Assembly (NCBI GenBank): GCA_947588775.1
Contig: CANPZQ010000054.1
Location: 1-12,112, forward strand
Source: an uncultured Clostridia bacterium
GTDB lineage: Bacteria; Bacillota; Clostridia; Oscillospirales; Ruminococcaceae
Length of the DNA stretch: 12,112 nucleotides
Direction: 5' to 3'
Shown here: positions 1-6,821 of the stretch, piece by piece
Position numbering within the stretch: position 1 is the first letter of the stretch
Layout: each line of letters starts with the position of its first letter
Notes under the pieces: model-generated
Database searches by the model: none
The model's input: only the letters and a program-made list of their open reading frames with translations
What the model was told of the DNA's origin: nothing
Made by a program: the position numbers and the translations under genes

Positions 1-683
<683 letters not shown>

Positions 684-720
684 ATTTTATCCTCCTGTAT
701 GCAGTTTTTTGTCTTACTTC

Positions 721-776
721 TGCATATTATGCATTATTTATCCGGATTTGTCAAGCGTTTTTGAATGCTTTATTCA
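721..776. promoter_or_regulatory. Possible ArgR/AhrC operator pair upstream of argG
   Basis: Two palindromes flank the argG promoter. TGCATATTATGCA (721-733) is symmetrical apart from its centre base and covers the -10 box. TGAATGCTTTATTCA (762-776) lies just upstream of the -35 box and has the same half-sites, TGAAT and ATTCA, as the classical ARG box, but with a 5-bp instead of a 4-bp spacer. Their centres are 42 bp apart, about four helical turns. ArgR-family repressors commonly control arginine genes by binding such sites at the promoter. The operator role is inferred from the palindromes and the gene they precede; the spacers deviate from the consensus. Confidence 0.45.
726..754 (-). promoter_or_regulatory. 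sigma-A-type promoter of argG
   Basis: On the minus strand a perfect -35 box TTGACA (plus 749-754) is followed after exactly 17 bp by CATAAT (plus 726-731). Transcription should start about 7 bp further on, some 35-40 bp before the argG ATG. The spacing and -35 box are ideal, so I am fairly sure, but no start site has been measured. Confidence 0.75.
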
Positions 777-790
777 TTTTTGTAGGTTTG

Positions 791-819
791 TAAAACGCGC
801 GGCGGGAATATCGCTCCCG
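791..819 (-). terminator. Weak candidate terminator after the aromatic operon
   Basis: Downstream of the DAHP synthase stop, the minus strand can form a 5-bp hairpin (plus 803-807 with 815-819, CGGGA/TCCCG, 7-nt loop). It is followed by a GC-rich stretch and only four T residues (plus 792-795 region). This is a poor intrinsic terminator. It is listed because it is the only candidate between the operon and argG; read-through into argG is possible. Confidence 0.25.
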
Positions 820-840
820 GTTTGGGCAAAATTCACACCG

Positions 841-1869
841 TCACACTAATTCGGCGACGTCTAAAATCAGCCTTTCTGTCTTTTCCCACCCGAGGCATGG
901 GTCGGTGATGGACTTTCCGTAGACGCATTCCCCTATCTTCTGCGCGCCGTCCTCGATATAGCTCTCAATCATGAAGCCCTTGACGATTTTCCTGATTGAT
1001 TCCGAATGGCGGCAGCTGTAGAGCACCTCTTTGCAGATTCTCGGCTGCTCGCAGGGGTTCTTTCCGGAATTCGAGTGGTTGGTGTCGATGATGACGGCGG
1101 GGTTCATAAGGCCGCTGTTTTCGTAGGATTCGCTTAGGTGCAAAAGGTCCTCGTAGTGGTAGTTCGGCATCGACTGGCCGTGCTTGTTGACGTATCCGCG
1201 AAGGATTGCGTGAGCGAGCGGGTTGCCCTGCGACTGAACCTCCCACCCTCTGTAGATAAAGGTATGCGGGTGCTGCGCGGCGGCGATGGAGTTCATCATA
1301 ACCGAAATATCGCCGCTCGTCGGGTTCTTCATTCCGACGGGGATATTGAGGCCGCTCGCGGTGAGGCGGTGATGCTGGTCCTCGACGGAACGCGCGCCGA
1401 CCGCGACATATCCCAAAATATCGCTCAAATAGCGGTGGTTTTCGGGGTAGAGCATCTCATCTGCGCAGGAAAAGCCGTATTCGCTCAACGCCCTCATGTG
1501 GAGGTTGCGGATTGCGACTATCCCCTTGAACATGTCGGGCTTGTCGTTCGGGTCGGGCTGGTGGAGAAGTCCCTTGTAGCCGTCGCCAGTGGTGCGGGGC
1601 TTTCCGGTATAGATTCGCGGGATTATGAAGATTTTGTCCTTAACCTCTTCCTGAATTTTCCGAAGCCGAGAGATATAGTCCAAAACGCTGTCGGGATTGT
1701 CCGCCGAGCAGGGGCCGATGATGAGGATAAATTTTGAGGATTTTCCCGTAAAGATGTCGGAAAGCTCCCCCGCCCTCTCCTTTACAACGCCGGCAAGCGC
1801 GTCGGAAAGGGGGAACATCTTCTTGACCTCCTGCGGAATCGGGAGCTTGCGCTCAAATACCATATTCAT
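841..1869 (-). CDS. aroF: 3-deoxy-7-phosphoheptulonate (DAHP) synthase, class I (AroFGH type)
   Basis: It condenses phosphoenolpyruvate and erythrose-4-phosphate to DAHP, the first committed step of the shikimate pathway. The length of 342 residues is close to the 350 of the E. coli AroF/G/H enzymes. Visible active-site motifs are IGPCSAD (Cys54, metal ligand), KPRTT (Arg92) followed by GYKG (Lys99), GARSVEDQHHR, GMKNPTSGD, DTNHSNSGK (His265, metal ligand), ESYIEDG (Glu302, metal ligand) and SITDPC (Asp323, metal ligand). The segment TTGDGYKG is one residue longer than E. coli TTVGWKG. The first ATG (1869) is preferred over the one at 1863 because AAAGGA sits 10 nt upstream. It is the last gene of the operon, 18 bp after tyrA. 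Members of this family are often feedback-inhibited by Tyr or Phe through the N-terminal region; which one applies here cannot be read. The letter F in the symbol is a convention, not a demonstrated specificity. Confidence 0.95.
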   Translation of the reverse strand: MNMVFERKLPIPQEVKKMFPLSDALAGVVKERAGELSDIFTGKSSKFILIIGPCSADNPDSVLDYISRLRKIQEEVKDKIFIIPRIYTGKPRTTGDGYKGLLHQPDPNDKPDMFKGIVAIRNLHMRALSEYGFSCADEMLYPENHRYLSDILGYVAVGARSVEDQHHRLTASGLNIPVGMKNPTSGDISVMMNSIAAAQHPHTFIYRGWEVQSQGNPLAHAILRGYVNKHGQSMPNYHYEDLLHLSESYENSGLMNPAVIIDTNHSNSGKNPCEQPRICKEVLYSCRHSESIRKIVKGFMIESYIEDGAQKIGECVYGKSITDPCLGWEKTERLILDVAELV

Positions 1870-1887
1870 ATGCTGTCAATCCTTTCG

Positions 1888-2745
1888 TCACTTTTTGTCG
1901 AATTTCGCGCGGCGTTCGCTCGAATACCGCATCATTTCCCGCATTCCGTCCACGTCGCCCTCCGAAATCATGTCGCGGAGCTTTTTAAACTGAGCGTCGA
2001 ACAAATCCATCTGCTCCAAAAGAGCCTTTTTGTTCGACATAAAGAGCTCCGACCACATCAGATCGTTTATACGGGCGATTCGGGTCAGGTCGCGGAAGGA
2101 ATCGCCGGTGAATTTTTCTATGTTTTCCGCGTCGTTGCAGGTCATAAGGCTGACGGCGATGCAGTGGGTGAGCTGGGACACGAAGCCTATCATCTCGTCA
2201 TGCTCCTCGGGGCTCAGCTCTGCAACCTGCGCAAAACCGAGCAAAAGCCCTAACTCGCGGCATGTTTCAACGGCCTCTGGAGTATTTTTTTCGGTTGGGG
2301 TGACGATATAATTCGCGCCCCGGAAAATCGCCGCCGTCGCGTTTTCTACGCCGTAAACCTCCCGCCCGGCCATCGGGTGGGCCGCGATAAATTCGCAGTC
2401 GGGCCGAAGGATTTCCTGAACCTTATAAACAACCGAGCCCTTTACGCCGGTAACGTCGGTAATAAGCGTTCCGGGCTTGAAAAGGTGCTGATTTGCCTCA
2501 ATCCATTCGATAAAAACGTGCGGATAGAGCGCGAAAACGACGATGTCCGCCTCCGAAACAAGGTCCTCGCGAACCGCCGCCGCGCCGTCGTCGATAAGCC
2601 CGTGGGACAGCGCGTAGTCGATTGAACGCTGCGAGCGGGTTATCGCCGTTACGCGAAAGCCATACCTTTTTAACGCCTCCGCGTAGCTTCCGCCGATGAG
2701 GCCGAGGCCGACGATGAGGATATTTTTCCTGACATCAATAATCAT
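1888..2745 (-). CDS. tyrA: Prephenate dehydrogenase (no ACT domain)
   Basis: It oxidatively decarboxylates prephenate to 4-hydroxyphenylpyruvate, committing the pathway to tyrosine. The 285 residues start with a Rossmann fold (GLGLIGGS, residues 13-20), followed by TDVTGVK (97-102 region), HPMAGRE (123-129), SQLTH with the expected catalytic His194, and SFRDLTRIA (216-224). These are typical TyrA signatures. The segment after the second beta strand, TRSQRS, has Arg/Ser instead of the acidic residue usual for NAD, so NADP use is possible (inference). The protein stops after the helical dimerisation domain. The C-terminal ACT domain found in the roughly 370-residue Bacillus TyrA is absent, so tyrosine may not inhibit it through that route. 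The start ATG at 2745 lies 1 nt after the aroA stop, with AAAGGA 8 nt upstream. Arogenate cannot be excluded as substrate. Confidence 0.93.
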   Translation of the reverse strand: MIIDVRKNILIVGLGLIGGSYAEALKRYGFRVTAITRSQRSIDYALSHGLIDDGAAAVREDLVSEADIVVFALYPHVFIEWIEANQHLFKPGTLITDVTGVKGSVVYKVQEILRPDCEFIAAHPMAGREVYGVENATAAIFRGANYIVTPTEKNTPEAVETCRELGLLLGFAQVAELSPEEHDEMIGFVSQLTHCIAVSLMTCNDAENIEKFTGDSFRDLTRIARINDLMWSELFMSNKKALLEQMDLFDAQFKKLRDMISEGDVDGMREMMRYSSERRAKFDKK

Positions 2746-2746
2746 C

Positions 2747-3961
2747 TTAACAGTCCTTTTCAGTTATTTTAACGTCCGCGCCGAGGGACTTTATCACATC
2801 AAAGTAGTTCGGGAAGGTCTTTGCGACCGCCTCCGCGCCGACAATTTCGCCGCCGGTTTTGGTCAAAACGAGCGACATCGCCATGACGATTCTGTGGTCG
2901 TTGTGGCCGTAAATCGGCTCTGCGGGCGGCTTTAAGGGCATTGTGGGAACGGTAATTGAGTTTTCGCGGCAGATTATCTCCTCCCCGACCTTTTTAAGCT
3001 CCTCGCGCATCGCTTCGCCGCGGTCGCTCTCCTTTGCGGCAAGCCGCCGGGTTCCGGTGAACGTCGCGCCGTGGTTCATGGCGGCGACCGCCATCAGAAC
3101 AGGCCCGAGGTCGGGACAGTCGGAGATGTCGATTTCGGCATGGCCGGAACAAAGCTTCGGGAAAAATTCGCGGTAGGCTTTGTCGCCCTGAGCGGAAGCA
3201 TCCGACAAGCCTTTTACCTTTACATCTCCGCCGATGCAGTTAAAAGCCTCTAAAAACGCGGCGTTTGAATAGTCGCCTTCGGTGACGGCATTTTTCGGCG
3301 TAAGGCTTTTGCCCTTTACAGCAATTGTAAGCGGGTCGGTGAAATATGCCTCGCCGCCGAATTCAGAAACGGCGCGAAGGGTCATTTCAACATAGGGCCG
3401 GCTCTCGAACGGCGGCTGAATCCGCACCGTTCCGCCCTCGGGGGCGTTCAGAAGAGCCATTATCATGCCGGTGATGAACTGGCTTGAAACCGAGCCGTCG
3501 AGGACGTACTCCCCGCCGATATGCCCGCCGCGAACCGTAACCGAGCCGGGCGAGCGGATATATTCAAAGCCGTTTTCGCGGCAAAGCTGCTCGTAAACCT
3601 CCTGCGGCCGCTCCATCAGCCGCTTTGATCCGTTCAGGGTGACGGTTTTTCCGGTCGAGAGGCAAAGGGGTATCAAAAACCGCAGCGTGTTGCCGCTTTC
3701 ACGGCAGTTCAGCGACGGCGAAATTTCCTTTAAAAACGCCGAGTCGTCAATCTGCGCCGCTTGGCCGTCGAAGGAAACCTTCGCGCCGAGGGATTTAATG
3801 CAGTCGATCATCGCCAGAACGTCCTCGGAAGCGTAAAGGTTCTCGACTTTACAGCTTCCGCCCGACAGCGCGGCGAGCAAAATCAGCCTGTGCGCCATGC
3901 TCTTTGAGGGCGGGGCGAAGGCTTCGCCGCAAAGGCGGCATTTGCCGATTTTGGCAATCAT
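2747..3961 (-). CDS. aroA: 3-phosphoshikimate 1-carboxyvinyltransferase (EPSP synthase)
   Basis: It transfers the enolpyruvyl group of PEP to shikimate-3-phosphate, giving EPSP (step 6 of the pathway). The length of 404 residues is slightly below the usual 425-440. Motifs seen are PSKSMAHR (Lys20, Ser21, Arg25), SSQF (159-162), DCPDLGP (catalytic Asp284), KESDR (Lys310, Glu311, Arg314), NDHRIVMAMSL (Arg357) and KTFPNYFDVIKSLG (Lys381). The PEP/glyphosate loop, normally GNAGTAMRPL, reads CRESGNTLRFL (86-96). The Gly equivalent to E. coli Gly96 is kept, but Thr97 is replaced by Asn and Pro101 by Phe. Related clostridial enzymes have similar loops, so this is a lineage variant rather than damage. 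The gene overlaps aroQ by 4 nt (ATGA), implying coupled translation. Confidence 0.96.
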   Translation of the reverse strand: MIAKIGKCRLCGEAFAPPSKSMAHRLILLAALSGGSCKVENLYASEDVLAMIDCIKSLGAKVSFDGQAAQIDDSAFLKEISPSLNCRESGNTLRFLIPLCLSTGKTVTLNGSKRLMERPQEVYEQLCRENGFEYIRSPGSVTVRGGHIGGEYVLDGSVSSQFITGMIMALLNAPEGGTVRIQPPFESRPYVEMTLRAVSEFGGEAYFTDPLTIAVKGKSLTPKNAVTEGDYSNAAFLEAFNCIGGDVKVKGLSDASAQGDKAYREFFPKLCSGHAEIDISDCPDLGPVLMAVAAMNHGATFTGTRRLAAKESDRGEAMREELKKVGEEIICRENSITVPTMPLKPPAEPIYGHNDHRIVMAMSLVLTKTGGEIVGAEAVAKTFPNYFDVIKSLGADVKITEKDC

Positions 3962-4395
3962 TTCGCACCTCCGCGCTCCGCGAGAAGGTCGATTGCCTCA
4001 AGATAGCCGTCGGTGCCGTGGCCCGAAATTGTCGCTATACAGGCGGCTCTGACGTAGCTCACCTGGCGAAAATCCTCGCGGCGGTCGACCTCGGAAATAT
4101 GAACCTCGACGGCCGGAATCGACACCGCCTTAAGCGCGTCAAGGAGCGCGACGCTCGTGTGGGTATAGGCGGCGGGGTTGATTACGATGCCGTCAAAGCT
4201 TCCGTATGCCGCTTGAATCTTGTCGACAAGGCTTCCCTCGTGGTTGGACTGGTAAAATTCTACGTCAAGGCCCTTGGCTTTACAGTGGCTCTTGATTTTT
4301 TCGACAAGCCCGTCGTAGGTTTCGCGTCCGTAGATGTCCGGCTCGCGGATTCCGAGCATGTTGATATTCGGGCCGTTGAGGACTAAAATTTTCAT
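3958..4395 (-). CDS. aroQ: Type II 3-dehydroquinate dehydratase
   Basis: It dehydrates 3-dehydroquinate to 3-dehydroshikimate (step 3), acting as a small dodecameric cytosolic enzyme. The length of 145 residues is normal for the type II family. Motifs are LNGPNINMLG (6-15), the lid arginine Arg17 and catalytic Tyr22 (DIYG), INPAAYTHTS (Asn73, His79) and VEVHISEVDRREDFR with His99. In the last motif Glu102 stands where many homologues have Asn (HISN or HLSN). The start codon overlaps the aroE-aroK stop by 4 nt (ATGA), and its own stop overlaps the aroA start in the same way, so translation of all three is probably coupled. It is unrelated in fold to the class I AroD enzyme, and this gene name should not be confused with AroQ-type chorismate mutase, which is also present in this operon. 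Confidence 0.97.
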   Translation of the reverse strand: MKILVLNGPNINMLGIREPDIYGRETYDGLVEKIKSHCKAKGLDVEFYQSNHEGSLVDKIQAAYGSFDGIVINPAAYTHTSVALLDALKAVSIPAVEVHISEVDRREDFRQVSYVRAACIATISGHGTDGYLEAIDLLAERGGAK

Positions 4396-5630
4396 TTATT
4401 AAACCTCTCAATTATCATATTTGCGTTTATTTCCGCTCCGTCAGCGGGTTTGACGATTTCGTCGGCGGTTTCGATATACCTTTCATGGCGTTCGGAATAT
4501 CGCTTCAGAATCGCCTCTTTCGTCGACGCAGTCGGGCGGTCGGATGTGGGCGTGAGCCACTCCGGGTCCCTGTCAAGGTAGAAAACTTTACAGTTTTGCT
4601 TCATCGCCGCGACGTTCTCATCTCTCAGAATCGCTCCCCCGCCGGTTGAAATAACTGCTCCCGAGCGGCGGCAGACGTCCCGAAGGACCTCGGTTTCGAT
4701 GTCGCGGAAGCCGTTTTCTCCCTTTTCCGAGAAAATTTCGGTGATTTGCTTCCCCTCGCGGCCGACGATTTCTTCGTCGAGGTCGATAAACTCCCTGCCG
4801 AGCTTTTTCGCGATTATCCTGCCGGTCGCGGTCTTGCCGCTCGCGGGCATTCCTGTTAAGAGGATATTTTCCTTCATTTTTAGAATTTCCGCGTAAATCC
4901 GCGAAATTTCCGACTTCGGGATTTCGACGTTGCGGAAAATTTCCGAGGCATAAACCGCCTGCGCGACAAGCATCCATAGCCCGCCCTCGGCGTTTATCCC
5001 CCTCGCGCGGGCGTTCAGAACGAGCTCCGTCCTCAGCGGATTGAAAACAGCGTCGGCGACCCCCTCGAGCTTCGGAAAATCGCTCAAATCAATCGGCGAG
5101 GCGTAGTTTTCGGGATACATTCCGACCGGCGTGGTGTTGATTATAACCTGCGCGTCGGAGTGCTCGCGGGCGGCGCGGGCGTAGGTTACGGTGTTTTCGG
5201 ATTCATGGCGGGAAACGACTACAACTTCGCGCGCGCCCGAATCACGGGAAACGACCTGTGCAGTTACCGACGTCCCGCCCGTTCCCAAAACGAGAACCTT
5301 TTTTCCGCGAAGCGAAATTTTTGCGTGCTCAAGCAAAGAAATCATGCCGAAATAGTCGGTGTTATAGCCGTAAAGCTTCCCGCCGCGGTTCACGACGGTG
5401 TTCACCGAGCCGATTCGCGCGGCGACGTCGTTCATTTCATAAAGGTAGGGAATCACGTCCTTTTTATAGGGAATCGTGACGTTTATCCCCAAAAAGTCGC
5501 GCTTTGTCATGAAATCGTCGAGCTCCTCTGGGGGAACCTCGCGGAGGCGGTAGTCGTAGCCGCCGATTTTTGAATGTATTTCCCCGGAAAAGCTGTGGCC
5601 GAGCTTTTTTGCGATGCAGCCGTATTGCAT
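4392..5630 (-). CDS. aroE-aroK: Shikimate dehydrogenase-shikimate kinase fusion
   Basis: One 412-residue chain carries two consecutive enzymes, steps 4 and 5 of the pathway. Residues 1 to about 250 are shikimate dehydrogenase: GHSFSGEIH with substrate serines 13 and 15, NVTIPYK with catalytic Lys56, GSVNTVV (Asn77), YNTDYFG with catalytic Asp92, dinucleotide loop GTGGTS (116-121), NTTPVGMYP and the C-terminal GGLWMLVAQA (Gln224). Residues from about 253 to 412 are shikimate kinase: Walker A GMPASGKT (260-267), FIDLDEEI (Asp284, Asp286), FRDIE (Arg309), STGGGAI (328-334), DRPT (Arg365) and RHERYIETAD. No stop or frameshift separates the two halves. An internal ATG at Met252 or Lys-preceding Met lacks a clear ribosome site, so the fusion is real. 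AGGAGG lies 10 nt before the ATG at 5630. The usual NADP motif NRT is replaced by SRH (140-142). Confidence 0.95.
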   Translation of the reverse strand: MQYGCIAKKLGHSFSGEIHSKIGGYDYRLREVPPEELDDFMTKRDFLGINVTIPYKKDVIPYLYEMNDVAARIGSVNTVVNRGGKLYGYNTDYFGMISLLEHAKISLRGKKVLVLGTGGTSVTAQVVSRDSGAREVVVVSRHESENTVTYARAAREHSDAQVIINTTPVGMYPENYASPIDLSDFPKLEGVADAVFNPLRTELVLNARARGINAEGGLWMLVAQAVYASEIFRNVEIPKSEISRIYAEILKMKENILLTGMPASGKTATGRIIAKKLGREFIDLDEEIVGREGKQITEIFSEKGENGFRDIETEVLRDVCRRSGAVISTGGGAILRDENVAAMKQNCKVFYLDRDPEWLTPTSDRPTASTKEAILKRYSERHERYIETADEIVKPADGAEINANMIIERFNK

Positions 5631-5655
5631 GATGGGTAAACCTCCTGAGATTTGT

Positions 5656-5722
5656 GGGCGCGGCGGGGGGCGGGGCGCAGAAAGCTTTGAAGGCCGCAGG
5701 AAATCAGCCCCCCGCCGCGCCC
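5656..5722. repeat. Perfect 16-bp GC-rich inverted repeat between aroC and aroE-aroK
   Basis: The arms GGGCGCGGCGGGGGGC (5656-5671) and its exact reverse complement (5707-5722) enclose a 35-nt loop. In the operon mRNA this would be a very stable hairpin starting right after the aroC stop codon and ending 8 nt before the AGGAGG of aroE-aroK. No T-run follows the stem, so it does not look like an ordinary intrinsic terminator. It may stabilise the upstream mRNA, pause polymerase, or be a dispersed palindromic element; its function is not visible. Confidence 0.85.
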
Positions 5723-5723
5723 G

Positions 5724-6821
5724 TTACCGCCCGGGCATGAGATAGTCGGTGCCGAAACGCTGGGCGAGCATATCGCACAAAACGATTGCAGTCAGGCTGT
5801 CGACGACGACCCGCGCGCGGTGGATTATCGCGGGGTCGTGGCGGCCCTTTAAGGAAAGCTCCGCGTTTTCGTTTTTAAGATAGTCGACGGTTTTCTGAGT
5901 TTTAAAGATAGACGGCGTTGGCTTTACGGCGCAGCTGAAAACTATCGGCATGCCGTTTGTGATGCCGCCGTTGATTCCGCCGGCGCGGTTCGTTTTTGTT
6001 ATTACCCTGCCTTCCGACATTTCAAACGCGTCGTTGGCCTCGCTGCCGCGCATTTCTGAGAGCGCGAAGCCGTCGCCGAACTGAACGCCCTTTATCGCGG
6101 GAATCGAGAATAGCGCATGGCTTAAAACGCTCTCAACGCTGTCGAAAAACGGCTCCCCTACCCCTGGGGGAAAGCCCGCAACGGCGGTTTCAAGGATTCC
6201 TCCGACGCTGTCGCCGTCGGCGGCCGCCTTTTCGATTTCCTCCCGCATCGCAGCGGCGATTTCGCCGTCCAAAACCGCGAAATCAAGCGCGTTTGCTGCG
6301 GCGATGTCCGCCTCTATGTCCGAAAGCTCGCGGTCGTATATCCCCGCGCAGGCTTTTATATGCGTTCCGACGTATATACCCTTTCCCTTAAGAGCGGAAA
6401 GAGCGATTGCTCCCGCGGCGACAAGGGCGGCGGTCAGCCTTCCCGAAAAATGGCCGCCTCCGCGAAAATCCTCAAAGCCGTGATATTTCAAATGAGCGGT
6501 ATAGTCGGCGTGTCCGGGCCGCGCAAGCCGCGAAACCTCGGAATAGTCGCCGCTCCTGACGTTCTCGTTCGGGATTGAAATCGCAATCGGCGTGCCGGTG
6601 GTTTTTCCGTTGAAAACGCCGCTCAGAATCTCGAATCTGTCCTGCTCGACCCTCTGTGTGGATATTTTCCCGGCCGGGCGGCGTTTTGTGAGCTGCGCGG
6701 CGATAAAGCCGCAGTCGACCTCGATTCCCGGGGCGAGGCCGTCCAAAACCGCGCCTACCGCGCTTCCGTGGCTTTCCCCGAAAAGAGTTACCGAAACCGA
6801 TTGTCCGAAGCTGTTTTTCAT
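5724..6821 (-). CDS. aroC: Chorismate synthase
   Basis: It removes phosphate from EPSP to give chorismate (step 7), and needs reduced FMN although there is no net redox change. The length of 365 residues is typical. Motifs seen are FGESHG (14-19, catalytic His18), KRRPAGK (46-52), RPGHADYT (101-108), RGGGHFSGR (120-128), RAGGINGGITNG (the flavin/substrate signature) and GRHDPAIIHRARVVVDS near the C-terminus. In the last motif the common CVVPRAVPVVE is altered to AIIHRARVVVD, a mild divergence that keeps the RHDP core. The gene starts at the ATG overlapping the end of the chorismate mutase-aroB gene (ATGA overlap), so it is probably translated by coupling rather than from a strong site of its own. 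It is followed by the large GC hairpin, the only sizeable gap in the operon. Confidence 0.97.
   Translation of the reverse strand: MKNSFGQSVSVTLFGESHGSAVGAVLDGLAPGIEVDCGFIAAQLTKRRPAGKISTQRVEQDRFEILSGVFNGKTTGTPIAISIPNENVRSGDYSEVSRLARPGHADYTAHLKYHGFEDFRGGGHFSGRLTAALVAAGAIALSALKGKGIYVGTHIKACAGIYDRELSDIEADIAAANALDFAVLDGEIAAAMREEIEKAAADGDSVGGILETAVAGFPPGVGEPFFDSVESVLSHALFSIPAIKGVQFGDGFALSEMRGSEANDAFEMSEGRVITKTNRAGGINGGITNGMPIVFSCAVKPTPSIFKTQKTVDYLKNENAELSLKGRHDPAIIHRARVVVDSLTAIVLCDMLAQRFGTDYLMPGR

Noticed and set aside
4392..4877. Separate aroK gene starting at the internal Met252
   Set aside because: The frame continues without a stop from aroE and there is no convincing ribosome site before the internal ATG.
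5656..5722. Intrinsic terminator between aroC and aroE-aroK
   Set aside because: The stem is strong, but the minus-strand sequence after it (ACAAATC) has no U-run, so it is annotated as a repeat instead.
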